From: Pseudomonas sp. S30
GTDB lineage: Bacteria; Pseudomonadota; Gammaproteobacteria; Pseudomonadales; Pseudomonadaceae
Assembly (NCBI RefSeq): GCF_016518545.1
Contig: NZ_JACVTO010000006.1
Location: 62,001 to 126,000 of the forward strand
Direction of reading: 5' to 3'
DNA length: 64,000 nucleotides
The position numbers were made by a program, and so were the translations under genes. Shown one piece after another: positions 1 to 8,490 of this stretch (within the stretch, counting starts at the first letter, position 1; every line of letters begins with the position of its first letter). The notes below the pieces were generated by a model. The model had not been told where the DNA came from, did not search any database, and saw only the letters and a program-made list of their open reading frames with translations.

Positions 1-862
1 ACCGCTTGGCCGCCAGGCCCGGCGTACCCTCGTAGGTGAGGGCCACGCGAGCGCGAATCAGCTGGTAGCGCAGGCTGTCCTCGACACCCCCCTTGGGCGC
101 CTGTTCGGCGCGGTTGCGGGTGTCGGCGATACGTGACTCGGTCACCGGGTGCGTCAGCAGGAATTCGGGTGGCTTGGCGTCGTAGCGGTACTGGCGCGCC
201 AGGCGCTCGAACATGCTGGGCATGTTGCGCGGATCGTAACCGGCTTTCTCCAGGTTGAGGATGCCGATACGGTCGGCCTCCTGCTCGTTTTGCCGGGAGA
301 AGCGGCGTTGCTCCTGGATGGCGGCCGCCTGGGTGCCGGCGATCACTCCGATGCCCGCATCACCACCACCACCTGCGGCCAGCACGATACCGGCCAGCAA
401 TGCGGCCATCATCGGCAACTGCATGCGTTGCTGGGCCTCGACCCCGCGGGCGAAGTGACGCTGGGAAAGGTGCGCCAGTTCGTGGGCCAGCACCGAGGCG
501 TATTCACCCTCGGTCTTGGCGTTGAGGAACAGCCCGCCGTTGACCCCGACGATGCCGCCAGGAGCGGCGAACGCATTGAGCTCGCGGCTGTCGATGAGGA
601 TGAATTCCAGTCGGCGGTCCTGCAACTGGCTGGTTTCGGCCAGCCGGTACACGCTGGTTTCCACGTAGTCCTTGAGCTGCGGATCGTTGAGCTGGTTGAC
701 CTGACCACGCAGCAGGCTCAGCCAGGCGCGGCCCAGTTGATGCTCCTGCTGGGGCGAGACGATGGCGGAGCTGGCGTCACCCAGCGACGGCAGGTCGTCG
801 GCATGGCCGGGGAGGGCCATGAGGCAGGCCAGCGTCAGCAGGGTAGGGCGCAGTAGGTTCAT
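1..862 (-). CDS. bepA: M48 family metalloprotease, BepA-like (C-terminus beyond window)
   Basis: This is the N-terminal 287 codons of a periplasmic zinc protease; the gene continues past the left edge of the window. A signal peptide opens the protein (MNLLRPTLLTLACLMALPGHA), followed by a region ending in the zinc motif HELAH (minus strand, bases 470-484) and the downstream glutamate ligand in QEADRIG. BepA-type proteases degrade stalled outer-membrane proteins such as LptD and usually carry a C-terminal TPR domain, which would lie outside the window. The next gene (TusA-like) is divergent with about 110 bp between them. The family is clear; the exact BepA assignment rests on overall similarity and size and is an inference. 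Confidence 0.85.
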   Translation of the reverse strand, partial: MNLLRPTLLTLACLMALPGHADDLPSLGDASSAIVSPQQEHQLGRAWLSLLRGQVNQLNDPQLKDYVETSVYRLAETSQLQDRRLEFILIDSRELNAFAAPGGIVGVNGGLFLNAKTEGEYASVLAHELAHLSQRHFARGVEAQQRMQLPMMAALLAGIVLAAGGGGDAGIGVIAGTQAAAIQEQRRFSRQNEQEADRIGILNLEKAGYDPRNMPSMFERLARQYRYDAKPPEFLLTHPVTESRIADTRNRAEQAPKGGVEDSLRYQLIRARVALTYEGTPGLAAKR

Positions 863-971
863 GCACGAAGCTCGCGTCGATCAAAGCGCTTACTGTAGCC
901 CGCTCGCACCACGCCGACCAGTGCAGGTATCCTAGCCGCATCGCTTGCCGTCACATCCCTGGAGCTCCTCG

Positions 972-1211
972 ATGACCGATACCCCGACCTGCACCGCCGA
1001 ACTGGACGCGTGCGGGCTGAACTGCCCGCTGCCGCTGCTCAAGGCCAAGATGGCGCTCAACCGCCTGAGCAGCGGCGAAGTGCTGAAGGTGGTGGCCACC
1101 GATGCCGGCTCGCAACGTGATTTCCGCACCTTCGCGCAGCTGTCCGGCCACGCCCTGCTGGCCGAAGCCGTCGAGGCCGGGGTCTATTCCTACTGGCTGC
1201 GCAAAGCCTGA
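972..1211 (+). CDS. TusA-family sulfurtransferase-like protein
   Basis: A 79-residue protein of the SirA/TusA fold. The family signature CPxP is present as NCPLPLLK, with the likely sulfur-carrying cysteine at residue 18; a second cysteine lies at residue 14. The ATG at 972 is preceded by GGAG and gives a normal family length (about 75-80 residues). TusA proteins hand persulfide sulfur to tRNA-thiolation or other acceptors, but paralogs lacking the Tus relay genes nearby often have unknown partners, so a role in tRNA thiolation should not be assumed. The permease gene follows 23 bp downstream on the same strand, suggesting co-transcription. Confidence 0.85.
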   Translation: MTDTPTCTAELDACGLNCPLPLLKAKMALNRLSSGEVLKVVATDAGSQRDFRTFAQLSGHALLAEAVEAGVYSYWLRKA

Positions 1212-1234
1212 CTCTTTTTCTGCAAGGATCGTCG

Positions 1235-2305
1235 ATGTTCAAGGTGCTTCGCGACTGGATGCAGCGTTACTTCTCCGATGAGGAGGCAGTGGTGCTGGCG
1301 GTGCTGTTGTTCCTGGCTTTCACCGTGGTGCTGACGCTCGGAGGCATGCTCGCGCCGGTGCTGGCCGGCCTGGTGCTGGCCTTTCTCATGCAGGGCATGG
1401 TCAATGCCCTCGAGCGCTTCAAGGTGCCGTCGCGCCTGGCGGTCTGGCTGGTGTTCGCGCTGTTCATGGGTGCCCTGGCGGTGTTCTTGCTGGTGCTGGT
1501 GCCGCTGTTGTGGCACCAGTTGATCACGCTGTTCAACGAACTGCCGGGCATGCTCGCCAAATGGCAGTCGTTGTTGCTGCTGCTGCCCGAGCGCTATCCG
1601 CACCTGGTGTCCGACGAGCAGGTGCTGCGGGCCATCGAGTCGGTGCGCGGGGAAATCGGCAAGTTCGGCCAGTGGGCCCTGACCTTTTCCCTGTCGAGCC
1701 TGCCCTTGCTGGTCAACGCCATGATCTACCTGGTGCTGGTGCCGATTCTGGTGTTCTTCTTTCTCAAGGACCGTGAGCTGATCGCGCGCTGGGTCAGCGG
1801 TTACCTGCCGCGCGAGCGCACCCTGCTGACCCGCGTGGGCGATGAAATGAACCGGCAGATCGCCAACTACATCCGCGGCAAGGGCATCGAGATCCTGATC
1901 TGCGGCATCGCCACCTACATCGCGTTCATCACCCTCGGCCTGAACTATGCCGCCTTGCTGGCGCTGCTGGTGGGGCTGTCGGTGGTGGTGCCCTACGTGG
2001 GGGCAGTGGTCGTGACCGTGCCGGTGACGCTGATCGCGCTGTTCCAGTGGGGCTGGAGCGACCAGTTCATCTACCTGATGGCGGTGTACGGGATCATCCA
2101 GGCGCTGGACGGCAACGTGCTGGTGCCGTTGCTGTTCTCCGAAGCGGTGAGCCTGCATCCTGTGGCGATCATCTGCGCGGTGCTGCTGTTCGGCGGCTTG
2201 TGGGGTTTCTGGGGCATCTTCTTCGCCATCCCCCTGGCGACGCTGTTCAAGGCCGTGCTCGATGCCTGGCCACGGCAGGAGCCGAGCGTCGCACCGCTGC
2301 TCTAG
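1235..2305 (+). CDS. AI-2E/PerM family membrane permease
   Basis: A 356-residue integral membrane protein with seven to eight hydrophobic segments and the architecture typical of the AI-2E exporter/PerM superfamily (DUF20): a long central non-membrane region (about residues 115-160) and a run of C-terminal helices. The substrate is unknown; the family name comes from TqsA and some members are Na+/H+ antiporters. The start ATG has an AAGGA site 8 bases upstream. It lies directly after the TusA-like gene, probably in the same transcript. The gene ends about 80 bp before the end of the convergent bcp. Confidence 0.85.
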   Translation: MFKVLRDWMQRYFSDEEAVVLAVLLFLAFTVVLTLGGMLAPVLAGLVLAFLMQGMVNALERFKVPSRLAVWLVFALFMGALAVFLLVLVPLLWHQLITLFNELPGMLAKWQSLLLLLPERYPHLVSDEQVLRAIESVRGEIGKFGQWALTFSLSSLPLLVNAMIYLVLVPILVFFFLKDRELIARWVSGYLPRERTLLTRVGDEMNRQIANYIRGKGIEILICGIATYIAFITLGLNYAALLALLVGLSVVVPYVGAVVVTVPVTLIALFQWGWSDQFIYLMAVYGIIQALDGNVLVPLLFSEAVSLHPVAIICAVLLFGGLWGFWGIFFAIPLATLFKAVLDAWPRQEPSVAPLL

Positions 2306-2383
2306 CGCGCTGCGGTCGTCTCGCTGCCGATCCGGCCGAGCTGGCGGCGGCGAGTTGGCGCTGCGATTGGCCCGCGGCCAGCT

Positions 2384-2857
2384 TCAGGCCTTGTCCAGTG
2401 CCTGCGCCGCCGCCAGCACCGCGTCCACGTGCCCGGGCACCTTCACCCCGCGCCAGGCCTGGCGCAATACGCCCTGCTTGTCGATGAGGAAGGTGCTGCG
2501 GTCCACACCCAGGTATTCCTTGCCATACAGTTTCTTGAGCTTGATCACGTCGAACAGCTGGCACAGCGCTTCGTCCTTGTCGCTGATCAGCTCGAAGGTG
2601 AAGCCCTGCTTGGCCTTGAAGTTCTCATGGGACTTCAGGCCATCGCGCGACACGCCGAACACCAGGGTATTGGCGGCCTCGAACGCGGCCATCTGGTCAC
2701 GGAAACCCTGGCCTTCGGTGGTGCAGCCGGGGGTGCTGTCCTTGGGATAGAAGTACAGCACCACCTGGCGGCCCTGCAGCTCGGACAGGCGAACGGTGTG
2801 GCCGCCGGTGGCCTGGGCCTGGAAGTCGGCGACGGGTTGATCGAGGTCTACGGCCAT
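2384..2857 (-). CDS. bcp: Peroxiredoxin, thioredoxin-dependent thiol peroxidase
   Basis: A 157-residue cytosolic peroxiredoxin of the Bcp/PrxQ class that reduces hydroperoxides using thiols. The peroxidatic cysteine is Cys45 in STPGCTTEG. Position +5 is Gln50, not the second cysteine seen in E. coli Bcp, so this is the PrxQ form without the adjacent resolving cysteine. The family's conserved arginine region is recognisable as FGVSRDG. The gene follows gcvR by 12 bp on the same strand, so the two form an operon. This arrangement (gcvR-bcp divergent from dapA) is common in pseudomonads. Confidence 0.93.
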   Translation of the reverse strand: MAVDLDQPVADFQAQATGGHTVRLSELQGRQVVLYFYPKDSTPGCTTEGQGFRDQMAAFEAANTLVFGVSRDGLKSHENFKAKQGFTFELISDKDEALCQLFDVIKLKKLYGKEYLGVDRSTFLIDKQGVLRQAWRGVKVPGHVDAVLAAAQALDKA

Positions 2858-2869
2858 GGGTGGGCTTCC

Positions 2870-3427
2870 TTACACGGGGTTCTGCGGGCGCCAGGGTTCG
2901 ATCAGCGCATCCAGATTCAAGGCGTCGGCGAAGTCCAGGAACTGATCGCGCAGCCAGCTGATCTGGGTGCCGGCCGGCAGGATCACGGTGAACTGGGCAT
3001 TGAGCATGCTGCTGCCGGTCTGCGGGGCCAGGTAGGTGTCGCAGGTCATGGCGTCGAGCTCGACACGGTGATCGAGGAAGAACTGGCACAGCTCGTTGAT
3101 GATGTCCGGGCGGTAGGCCGCACTGACATAGGCGACGTACGGCAGGGCCTGAGGGCGCACCTCCTGCTCGGCGCTGCGCACCACGTCGAGGGTCAGGCCG
3201 TGCTTCTTGCCAAGGCCCGGCAGGGTGGTTTCCAGGCGCGCCAGGGCGTCCCAGCTACCGCCGACCTGCAACACCAGGGCACTGGTTTCGCCGTGGCGCG
3301 ACAGGCGCGAGGTGACCACCGCGCAGCGGTTGTCGAACGCCGCGCGGCTGAGGACATTGGCCAGCTCCATGGGGTTGGGGCCCAGGGCACTGATGATGAG
3401 GAACTGTTCGCGGGGAGCGGTGGACAT
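2870..3427 (-). CDS. gcvR: Glycine cleavage system transcriptional repressor GcvR-like (ACT domains)
   Basis: A 185-residue cytosolic protein made of two ACT-like modules (about residues 8-85 and 95-175) and no DNA-binding domain. The opening FLIISALGPNPMELANVLSR is typical of GcvR-type proteins, which act by protein contact with GcvA in enterics. It lies head-to-head with dapA across about 260 bp and precedes bcp by 12 bp. A direct role in glycine cleavage is known only for E. coli; in Pseudomonas the target is inferred. Only one plausible start is visible, with the ATG at 3427. Confidence 0.85.
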   Translation of the reverse strand: MSTAPREQFLIISALGPNPMELANVLSRAAFDNRCAVVTSRLSRHGETSALVLQVGGSWDALARLETTLPGLGKKHGLTLDVVRSAEQEVRPQALPYVAYVSAAYRPDIINELCQFFLDHRVELDAMTCDTYLAPQTGSSMLNAQFTVILPAGTQISWLRDQFLDFADALNLDALIEPWRPQNPV

Positions 3428-3685
3428 GCAGCATTCCTAAAGCGATGAGCGGTCGGCGCAGGACGAGGGCCCGCCTGCTTGCGGCCGATGCGAAGGGCGC
3501 CCTGGGGCGGCCGAACACCGACTGGTGGCACCGTCGACAGCCCGGCGGGCCGCACTGCGCCGATCAAAGGGTCAAGGGTAGCGAAAAGCGGCGCCGAGGG
3601 GAATGCTCCGCCTGCCAGCATCGCTTGTGCAAGGCCGATGGCGCCAGTACCATTACCGCTCTCTTTTTCCGGCAGGAGCAGTTTC

Positions 3686-4573
3686 ATGATCGCGGGCAGT
3701 ATGGTGGCACTTGTCACACCCATGGATGCACAAGGGCGTCTGGATTGGGTCAGCCTCGATAAACTGATCGACTTCCACCTGGAAAAAGGCACTCACGCGA
3801 TCGTCGCCGTCGGCACCACCGGCGAGTCCGCCACCCTCGACGTCGAAGAGCACATCCTGGTCATCAAGCACGTGGTCGAGCGCGTCAAGCGCAGCCCGCG
3901 GCGCGTTCCGGTGATCGCCGGCACCGGCGCCAACTCCACGGCCGAAGCCGTGCACCTCACGCAGAATGCCAAGAGCGCCGGAGCCGATGCCTGCCTGCTG
4001 GTGGTGCCCTACTACAACAAGCCGACCCAGGAAGGCCTGTTCCAGCACTTCAAGCACATCGCCGAAGCCGTCGACATCCCGCAGATCCTCTATAATGTGC
4101 CCGGCCGCACCTCCTGCGACATGCAGGCCGAGACCGTGATTCGCCTGTCGAGCATCAAGAACATCATCGGCATCAAGGAGGCCACGGGCGACCTGGCCCG
4201 TGCCAAGGCCATCCTCGAAGGCGTGGACAGCGACTTCCTGGTCCTCTCCGGCGACGATCCGACCGCCGTCGAGCTGATCCTGATGGGCGGCAAGGGCAAC
4301 ATCTCCGTCACCGCCAACGTCGCCCCGCGGGAAATGGCCGATCTGTGCGAGGCCGCCCTACAGGGCAATGCCGAGAAGGCCCGCGCGATCAACGAGCGAC
4401 TCATGCCGCTGCACAAGAACCTGTTCTGCGAAGCCAACCCGATTCCGGTGAAGTGGGCCATGGTGGAAATGGGTCTGATGCACAAAGGTATCCGCCTGCC
4501 GCTCACCTGGTTGAGCGAAGGCTGTCATGAACAAGTCCGTACTGCCTTGCGCCAGTCCGGCGTACTGGTTTAA
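3686..4573 (+). CDS. dapA: 4-hydroxy-tetrahydrodipicolinate synthase
   Basis: A 295-residue class I aldolase that condenses pyruvate with aspartate semialdehyde, the first committed step of lysine and diaminopimelate synthesis in the cytosol. Visible active-site elements are GTTGES (residues 43-48), Tyr136 in LYNVPGR and the Schiff-base Lys164 in GIKEATGDL. The start ATG at 3686 is preceded by AGGAGCAG; an open frame continues upstream but adds residues unlike the family. bamC follows 17 bp downstream, the conserved dapA-bamC pairing. Confidence 0.97.
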   Translation: MIAGSMVALVTPMDAQGRLDWVSLDKLIDFHLEKGTHAIVAVGTTGESATLDVEEHILVIKHVVERVKRSPRRVPVIAGTGANSTAEAVHLTQNAKSAGADACLLVVPYYNKPTQEGLFQHFKHIAEAVDIPQILYNVPGRTSCDMQAETVIRLSSIKNIIGIKEATGDLARAKAILEGVDSDFLVLSGDDPTAVELILMGGKGNISVTANVAPREMADLCEAALQGNAEKARAINERLMPLHKNLFCEANPIPVKWAMVEMGLMHKGIRLPLTWLSEGCHEQVRTALRQSGVLV

Positions 4574-4590
4574 TCGAGGAAGTACACCGC

Positions 4591-5706
4591 ATGAAGCGAC
4601 TGGCTGGTCTTTCCGCTCTCGCCCTGATCATCTCCAGCACCAGTGGGTGTGGCTGGCTGTGGGGTGAAGATGGCTATTTCCGCGACCGCGGCAGCGATTA
4701 CCTGCAGGCGCATTCCACTGCGCCCATGCAGTTGCCGCCCGACGCGACCCACGTCAAGCGCCTGGATCCGCTGCTGCCGATCCCGCGCAACGTGGCCGAC
4801 GACACCGCCACTGGCGAGTTCGAGGTGCCCCGGCCGCAGCCGCTGTCGGCCACCGGCGAAATCAACGAGTTCACCCTGCAGCGCAGCGGCGCCAGTCGCT
4901 GGGTGCTGGCCCAGCGTGCACCTGCCGAGGTCTGGCCGGTCGCGCGGCAGTATTTCGAGGACAACGGCTTCCGCATCGCCGAAGAGCGCCCGCAGACCGG
5001 CGAGTTCAACACCACCTGGCAGCGTTTCGACGAGCTTTCCGCCTCCCTCGGCCAGCGCCTGGCCAGCACCTCCAGCAGCCCCGACAGCGAAGTGCGCGTG
5101 CGAGTGCGCATGGAGCCAGGCGTGCAGCGCAACACGTCCGAAGTGTACGTGGTCAGCGTCGAGCGTCCGGCGGGCAGCACTGCCGAACCGGGCTTCTCCA
5201 ACACCTCGAGCAACACCGGTGTCGACGCGCTGCTGGTGGACGACCTGCTAGCCAGCATGAACCGCAGCGCCGAGAAGGGCGGGTCGGTGTCGTTGCTGGC
5301 TGCGCGCGACTTCGATGCGCCAAGCCAGGTCAGCCTCAGCGAAGACGGCAGCGGCAACCCGGTGCTGTTCCTGGGTTCGGACCTGGATCGCGCCTGGTCC
5401 GGCGTGGGCCGCGCCCTGGAGCAGGGCGAGTGGCGCGTGGAGGACATCAACCGCAGCCTGGGCCTTTACTACATCAACCTGTCCGAGAAACCCGAGGACA
5501 AGAACGACCAGCCGGGCTTCTTCAGCCGGATGTTCGGCAGTGCACCAACCAAGGAAGAGCGTGAGGCCCGGGCCGAGCGCTATCAGGTTCGCCTGAGCAA
5601 GGTGGGCGACAACGTCCAGGTCACCGTCGAGAAGAACATCAACACCGTGGCCCCGGCCGATGTCGCCCGCCGCGTGCTGAGCGCGATCCAGGACCGTCTG
5701 GGCTAA
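4591..5706 (+). CDS. bamC: Outer membrane assembly lipoprotein BamC
   Basis: A 371-residue lipoprotein (formerly NlpB) of the Bam complex, which inserts beta-barrel proteins into the outer membrane. The N-terminus has a lipoprotein signal ending STSGC (Cys20), then the poorly structured stretch that contacts BamD and two helix-grip domains. It is co-transcribed with dapA upstream, and the next gene starts immediately at its stop codon. Start chosen for the GAGGAAG site 10 bases upstream of ATG 4591. Confidence 0.92.
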   Translation: MKRLAGLSALALIISSTSGCGWLWGEDGYFRDRGSDYLQAHSTAPMQLPPDATHVKRLDPLLPIPRNVADDTATGEFEVPRPQPLSATGEINEFTLQRSGASRWVLAQRAPAEVWPVARQYFEDNGFRIAEERPQTGEFNTTWQRFDELSASLGQRLASTSSSPDSEVRVRVRMEPGVQRNTSEVYVVSVERPAGSTAEPGFSNTSSNTGVDALLVDDLLASMNRSAEKGGSVSLLAARDFDAPSQVSLSEDGSGNPVLFLGSDLDRAWSGVGRALEQGEWRVEDINRSLGLYYINLSEKPEDKNDQPGFFSRMFGSAPTKEEREARAERYQVRLSKVGDNVQVTVEKNINTVAPADVARRVLSAIQDRLG

Positions 5707-6465
5707 GTGCGCTTCGCGGTACTGGGAAGCGGCAGCCAGGGGAACGGCACGCTGATCGCCAGCCACGACACCTTCGTGCTGGTCGATTGCGGTTTTTCCC
5801 TGCGCGAGACCGAACGCCGCCTGGCGTTGCTCGGCGTGTCGCCGGCGCAGCTGAGTGCGGTGCTGGTGACCCACGAGCATGCCGACCACGTGCATGGCGT
5901 CGGCTTGCTGGCGCGCCGCTACGGTGTACCGGTCTATCTCAGCCAGGGCACCCTGCGCGGTTTGCGCAAGCCGGTCGAGGTAGCCGGTTTCCTCGGTTGT
6001 GGCGACGTGCTGGAGATCGGCGGCTTGCAGGTCAGCGCTGCACGGGTCGAGCACGATGCTCAGGAGCCGCTGCAGTACGTGTTCAGTGATGGGCGGCGCC
6101 GGTTCGGCATGCTCACCGACCTGGGCAGTTACGATGCCCACCTGCTGCAGCGTTACCAAGGCCTGGATGCCTTGCTGATCGAGGCCAACCACTGCCGTGA
6201 TCTGCTGGCGCGCGGGCACTATCCGTACTTTCTCAAGCAACGGGTCGGCGGCAACCAGGGACACCTGAACAATCACCAGGCCGCCAACCTGGTGGCCGAG
6301 CTGGGCTGGCAACAGCTGCAACACCTGGTGCTGGCCCACCTGAGCAGCAAGAACAACCTGCCACAACTGGCGCGCCAGTGCTTCGTCGACACCCTGGGGT
6401 GCGATCCGGACTGGCTCCAGGTGGCGAATCAGGAACATGGGCTCGACTGGCGCGAGATCGCCTAG
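5707..6465 (+). CDS. MBL-fold metallohydrolase (YycJ/WalJ-like)
   Basis: A 252-residue metallo-beta-lactamase-fold hydrolase. The metal motif HEHADHVHG sits near residue 58, with further likely ligands in VEHDA, TDLGSYD and NHCRD. It resembles the YycJ/VicX exonuclease-like branch. The only start compatible with full length is GTG at 5707, which touches the TAA of bamC with no gap, so translation is probably coupled. It sits between bamC and purC in one run of same-strand genes. A true nuclease activity is an inference. Confidence 0.85.
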   Translation: MRFAVLGSGSQGNGTLIASHDTFVLVDCGFSLRETERRLALLGVSPAQLSAVLVTHEHADHVHGVGLLARRYGVPVYLSQGTLRGLRKPVEVAGFLGCGDVLEIGGLQVSAARVEHDAQEPLQYVFSDGRRRFGMLTDLGSYDAHLLQRYQGLDALLIEANHCRDLLARGHYPYFLKQRVGGNQGHLNNHQAANLVAELGWQQLQHLVLAHLSSKNNLPQLARQCFVDTLGCDPDWLQVANQEHGLDWREIA

Positions 6466-6494
6466 CCCAACCACTCAAGCAAGCGGAGCCCATC

Positions 6495-7205
6495 ATGGAA
6501 AAACGCGACGAACTCTACCGCGGCAAAGCCAAATCGGTTTACCAGACCGACGACGCCGACCGCTTGATCCTGCTGTTTCGCAACGACACCTCGGCATTCG
6601 ACGGCAAGCGCATCGAGCAGCTGGACCGCAAGGGCATGGTCAACAACAAGTTCAATGCCTTCATCATGCAGAAGCTCGAAGCCGCTGGCGTGCCGACCCA
6701 ATTCGACTCACTGCTGGGCGACAACGAATGCCTGGTCAAGAAACTGGACATGATCCCGGTCGAGTGCGTGGTGCGTAACTATGCCGCCGGCAGCCTGGTC
6801 AAGCGCCTGGGCGTGGAAGAGGGTATCAAGCTCGAGCCGTCCACCTTCGAACTGTTCCTCAAGAACGACGAGAAGGGCGATCCCTTCATCAACGAATCCC
6901 ACGTCGTCGCATTCGGCTGGGGCACGGCCGAGCAACTGGTCGAGATGAAGAAGCTGTCGCTGAAGGTCAACGACGTGCTGACTCAGCTATTCGACGACGC
7001 TGGCCTGCTGCTGGTCGACTTCAAGCTGGAATTCGGCGTGTTCCACGGCCAGATCGTCCTGGGCGACGAATTCAGCCCCGACGGCTGCCGCCTGTGGGAC
7101 AAGGAAACCCGCAAGAAGATGGACAAGGATCGCTTCCGCCAGGGTCTGGGCGATGTGATCGAAGCCTACGAAGAAGTCGCCAAGCGTCTTGGCGTGCCGC
7201 TGTAA
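6495..7205 (+). CDS. purC: Phosphoribosylaminoimidazole-succinocarboxamide synthase
   Basis: A 236-residue SAICAR synthetase of purine synthesis that joins CAIR and aspartate using ATP. Family features include the N-terminal [10 protein letters not shown], the AFDGKR nucleotide region, [10 protein letters not shown] and the C-terminal [12 protein letters not shown]. Length matches bacterial PurC. ATG 6495 has a GGAG site 6 bases upstream. It lies 29 bp after the MBL hydrolase and is followed by a tRNA-Ser gene with its own promoter. Confidence 0.97.
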   Translation: MEKRDELYRGKAKSVYQTDDADRLILLFRNDTSAFDGKRIEQLDRKGMVNNKFNAFIMQKLEAAGVPTQFDSLLGDNECLVKKLDMIPVECVVRNYAAGSLVKRLGVEEGIKLEPSTFELFLKNDEKGDPFINESHVVAFGWGTAEQLVEMKKLSLKVNDVLTQLFDDAGLLLVDFKLEFGVFHGQIVLGDEFSPDGCRLWDKETRKKMDKDRFRQGLGDVIEAYEEVAKRLGVPL

Positions 7206-7258
7206 CCTGTACCTTCACGCAAGCGCCTGATACCACGCGAATTTTTTTCGAAAAAGGT

Positions 7259-7286
7259 TTGCCAGAAAAGAAAACGCTGGTATGAT
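7259..7286 (+). promoter_or_regulatory. Sigma-70 promoter of tRNA-Ser
   Basis: A -35 element TTGCCA (7259-7264) and a -10 element TATGAT (7281-7286) are separated by 16 bases. A GC-rich discriminator follows, typical of stable-RNA promoters, and the tRNA begins 11 bases after the -10. Confidence 0.7.
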
Positions 7287-7296
7287 GCGCGCCACT

Positions 7297-7386
7297 GGAG
7301 AGATGCCGGAGTGGTCGAACGGGACGGATTCGAAATCCGTTGTACTGGCAACAGTACCTAGGGTTCAAATCCCTATCTCTCCGCCA
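7297..7386 (+). tRNA. tRNA-Ser (anticodon CGA)
   Basis: A 90-base class II tRNA. The acceptor stem GGAGAGA pairs with TCTCTCC, the discriminator is G and CCA is encoded (7384-7386). The anticodon stem ACGGA/TCCGT encloses TTCGAAA with anticodon CGA at 7331-7333. A long variable arm follows, then the T-arm GGGTTCAAATCCC. It decodes UCG serine codons. Confidence 0.97.
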
Positions 7387-7400
7387 TACGCGAAGTAGTC

Positions 7401-7436
7401 GAAGCCCCCGAAAACGTTGAAGTTTTCGGGGGCTTC
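7401..7436 (+). terminator. Rho-independent terminator after tRNA-Ser
   Basis: A perfect 15-bp stem (7401-7415 with 7422-7436) encloses a 6-base loop and is followed after three bases by a short T run. It sits 15 bases after the tRNA end and should stop the tRNA transcript. Confidence 0.88.
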
Positions 7437-7688
7437 GTCGTTTTGGGCCAGCCTCACGCGGGTGGAATCGATCGGCAGTCGTCATGTTCAGGTGCGCATC
7501 CAGCGTGCAGTCAGGCCTGCGTCGCCCGAGCGAGGTGTTGATGGCTAAAATCGCTGTCCTGTGCGACTTCGTCCTGCTGGACGAGGATGGATACAAAGTG
7601 GCAGGTTACCGGCACTGTCGCGCTGTTACACTGCCCCAATCGCCAGGTGCTATCGCGCAGCGCGTATCTACACGTGAGGGACGTTCCC

Positions 7689-7886
7689 ATGCATCAGTTC
7701 GACATGCCTCAGGCCGAAGCCGAGAAGCTCCACGTCGAGATTGCCAAGCTCATGGCTGAAACCCGCAAGCTCAATGCCGAGGCCGGCAAGTTCAGCCGTG
7801 AAACCTTCTGGTATCCCGTCGCGATCGCCACAGGGCTGATCGGCACGGTGGCAACCGTTACCACGCTGATCATCAAATTCCTCTGA
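7689..7886 (+). CDS. Small single-pass membrane protein, unknown function
   Basis: A 65-residue protein. Residues 1-38 are a charged amphipathic helix rich in A, E and K (AEAEKLHVEIAKLMAETRKL); residues about 42-62 form one transmembrane segment (YPVAIATGLIGTVATVTTLI). The coiled-coil-plus-anchor design suggests oligomerisation at the membrane. The ATG at 7689 has a GAGGGA site 8 bases upstream; the frame stays open upstream but with unlikely composition. It is in the stretch after tRNA-Ser, with no obvious partner gene. I do not recognise a family. Confidence 0.65.
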   Translation: MHQFDMPQAEAEKLHVEIAKLMAETRKLNAEAGKFSRETFWYPVAIATGLIGTVATVTTLIIKFL

Positions 7887-7904
7887 TCGCTCTGCGCCTT
7901 TCCA

Positions 7905-8213
7905 TCAAGACCCTGAAGGCGTGTTCGCAAGCCGCTCGTGGGTGGCCAGCTCTTCAGCGATGAATGCCGCGATCATTGCCCGGTAGACCTGCTCTACAAC
8001 CTCGGCCGAGGCACCCGTCTCGTCGGCCATGTTCCGAACCTTCTCTATCACCTGTTCGACGCGGGCAGGCGCACGCACGTCATCGGTGGTCTTTTTGAAG
8101 CTCGCCGCCTGTGTCACGTACTGTCCGCGTTGGGCGAGCAGAGACACCAGGTTACGGTCTAGTTCATCGATTCGCTGGCGGACTTCGTCCAGCGACGTGC
8201 AGAGGGTAGTCAT
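7905..8213 (-). CDS. Chorismate mutase, AroQ class (monofunctional)
   Basis: A small all-helical protein of about 102 residues with the AroQ pattern: an N-terminal helix with RQRIDELDRNLVSLLAQR, then a second helix containing VRAPARVEQVIEKVR, and a third with VVEQVYRAMIAAFIAEE. This family turns chorismate into prephenate; near relatives such as PchB are isochorismate pyruvate lyases, and that alternative cannot be excluded. I chose the ATG at 8213 (MTTLCTSLDEV); an in-frame ATG at 8234 adds seven residues. No aromatic synthesis genes lie beside it. It faces the small membrane protein gene tail to tail. Confidence 0.8.
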   Translation of the reverse strand: MTTLCTSLDEVRQRIDELDRNLVSLLAQRGQYVTQAASFKKTTDDVRAPARVEQVIEKVRNMADETGASAEVVEQVYRAMIAAFIAEELATHERLANTPSGS

Positions 8214-8490
8214 TGGGTTCGAGGTCCTTTTCATTAGGGAGAAGCCGGTTGAGATAAGGCGCTAACGACAGTTCGAAAGGCGTGGATTTCACGAGAGGTC
8301 GATCATGACTAGGGGCGAGACCAACGCCGCCGAATCAGCAGATACCGTAGTGCGTCCACGGTAACAGAAGGGCCGCGTCCATGAATGGCCAACTTGGCCC
8401 CAATCAATCCACTGCCCGATACAGTGGAGCAAGCGCCCATCCGAGCTGTACCATTGATGCGTACCTTCGATCAACCAACGAGCCCCCCCT
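8214..8490. other. Intergenic stretch without a recognised gene
   Basis: The roughly 277 bases between the divergent chorismate mutase and LysR genes hold no convincing coding frame or strong hairpin. They presumably contain both promoters. Confidence 0.5.

Noticed and set aside
2429..3448. A 339-codon plus-strand frame across bcp and gcvR
   Set aside because: It spans two well-recognised minus-strand genes and has no motif of its own.
7484..7759. A 91-codon frame overlapping the small membrane protein
   Set aside because: It runs through the start of the better supported 65-residue frame in another phase and lacks a coherent protein pattern.
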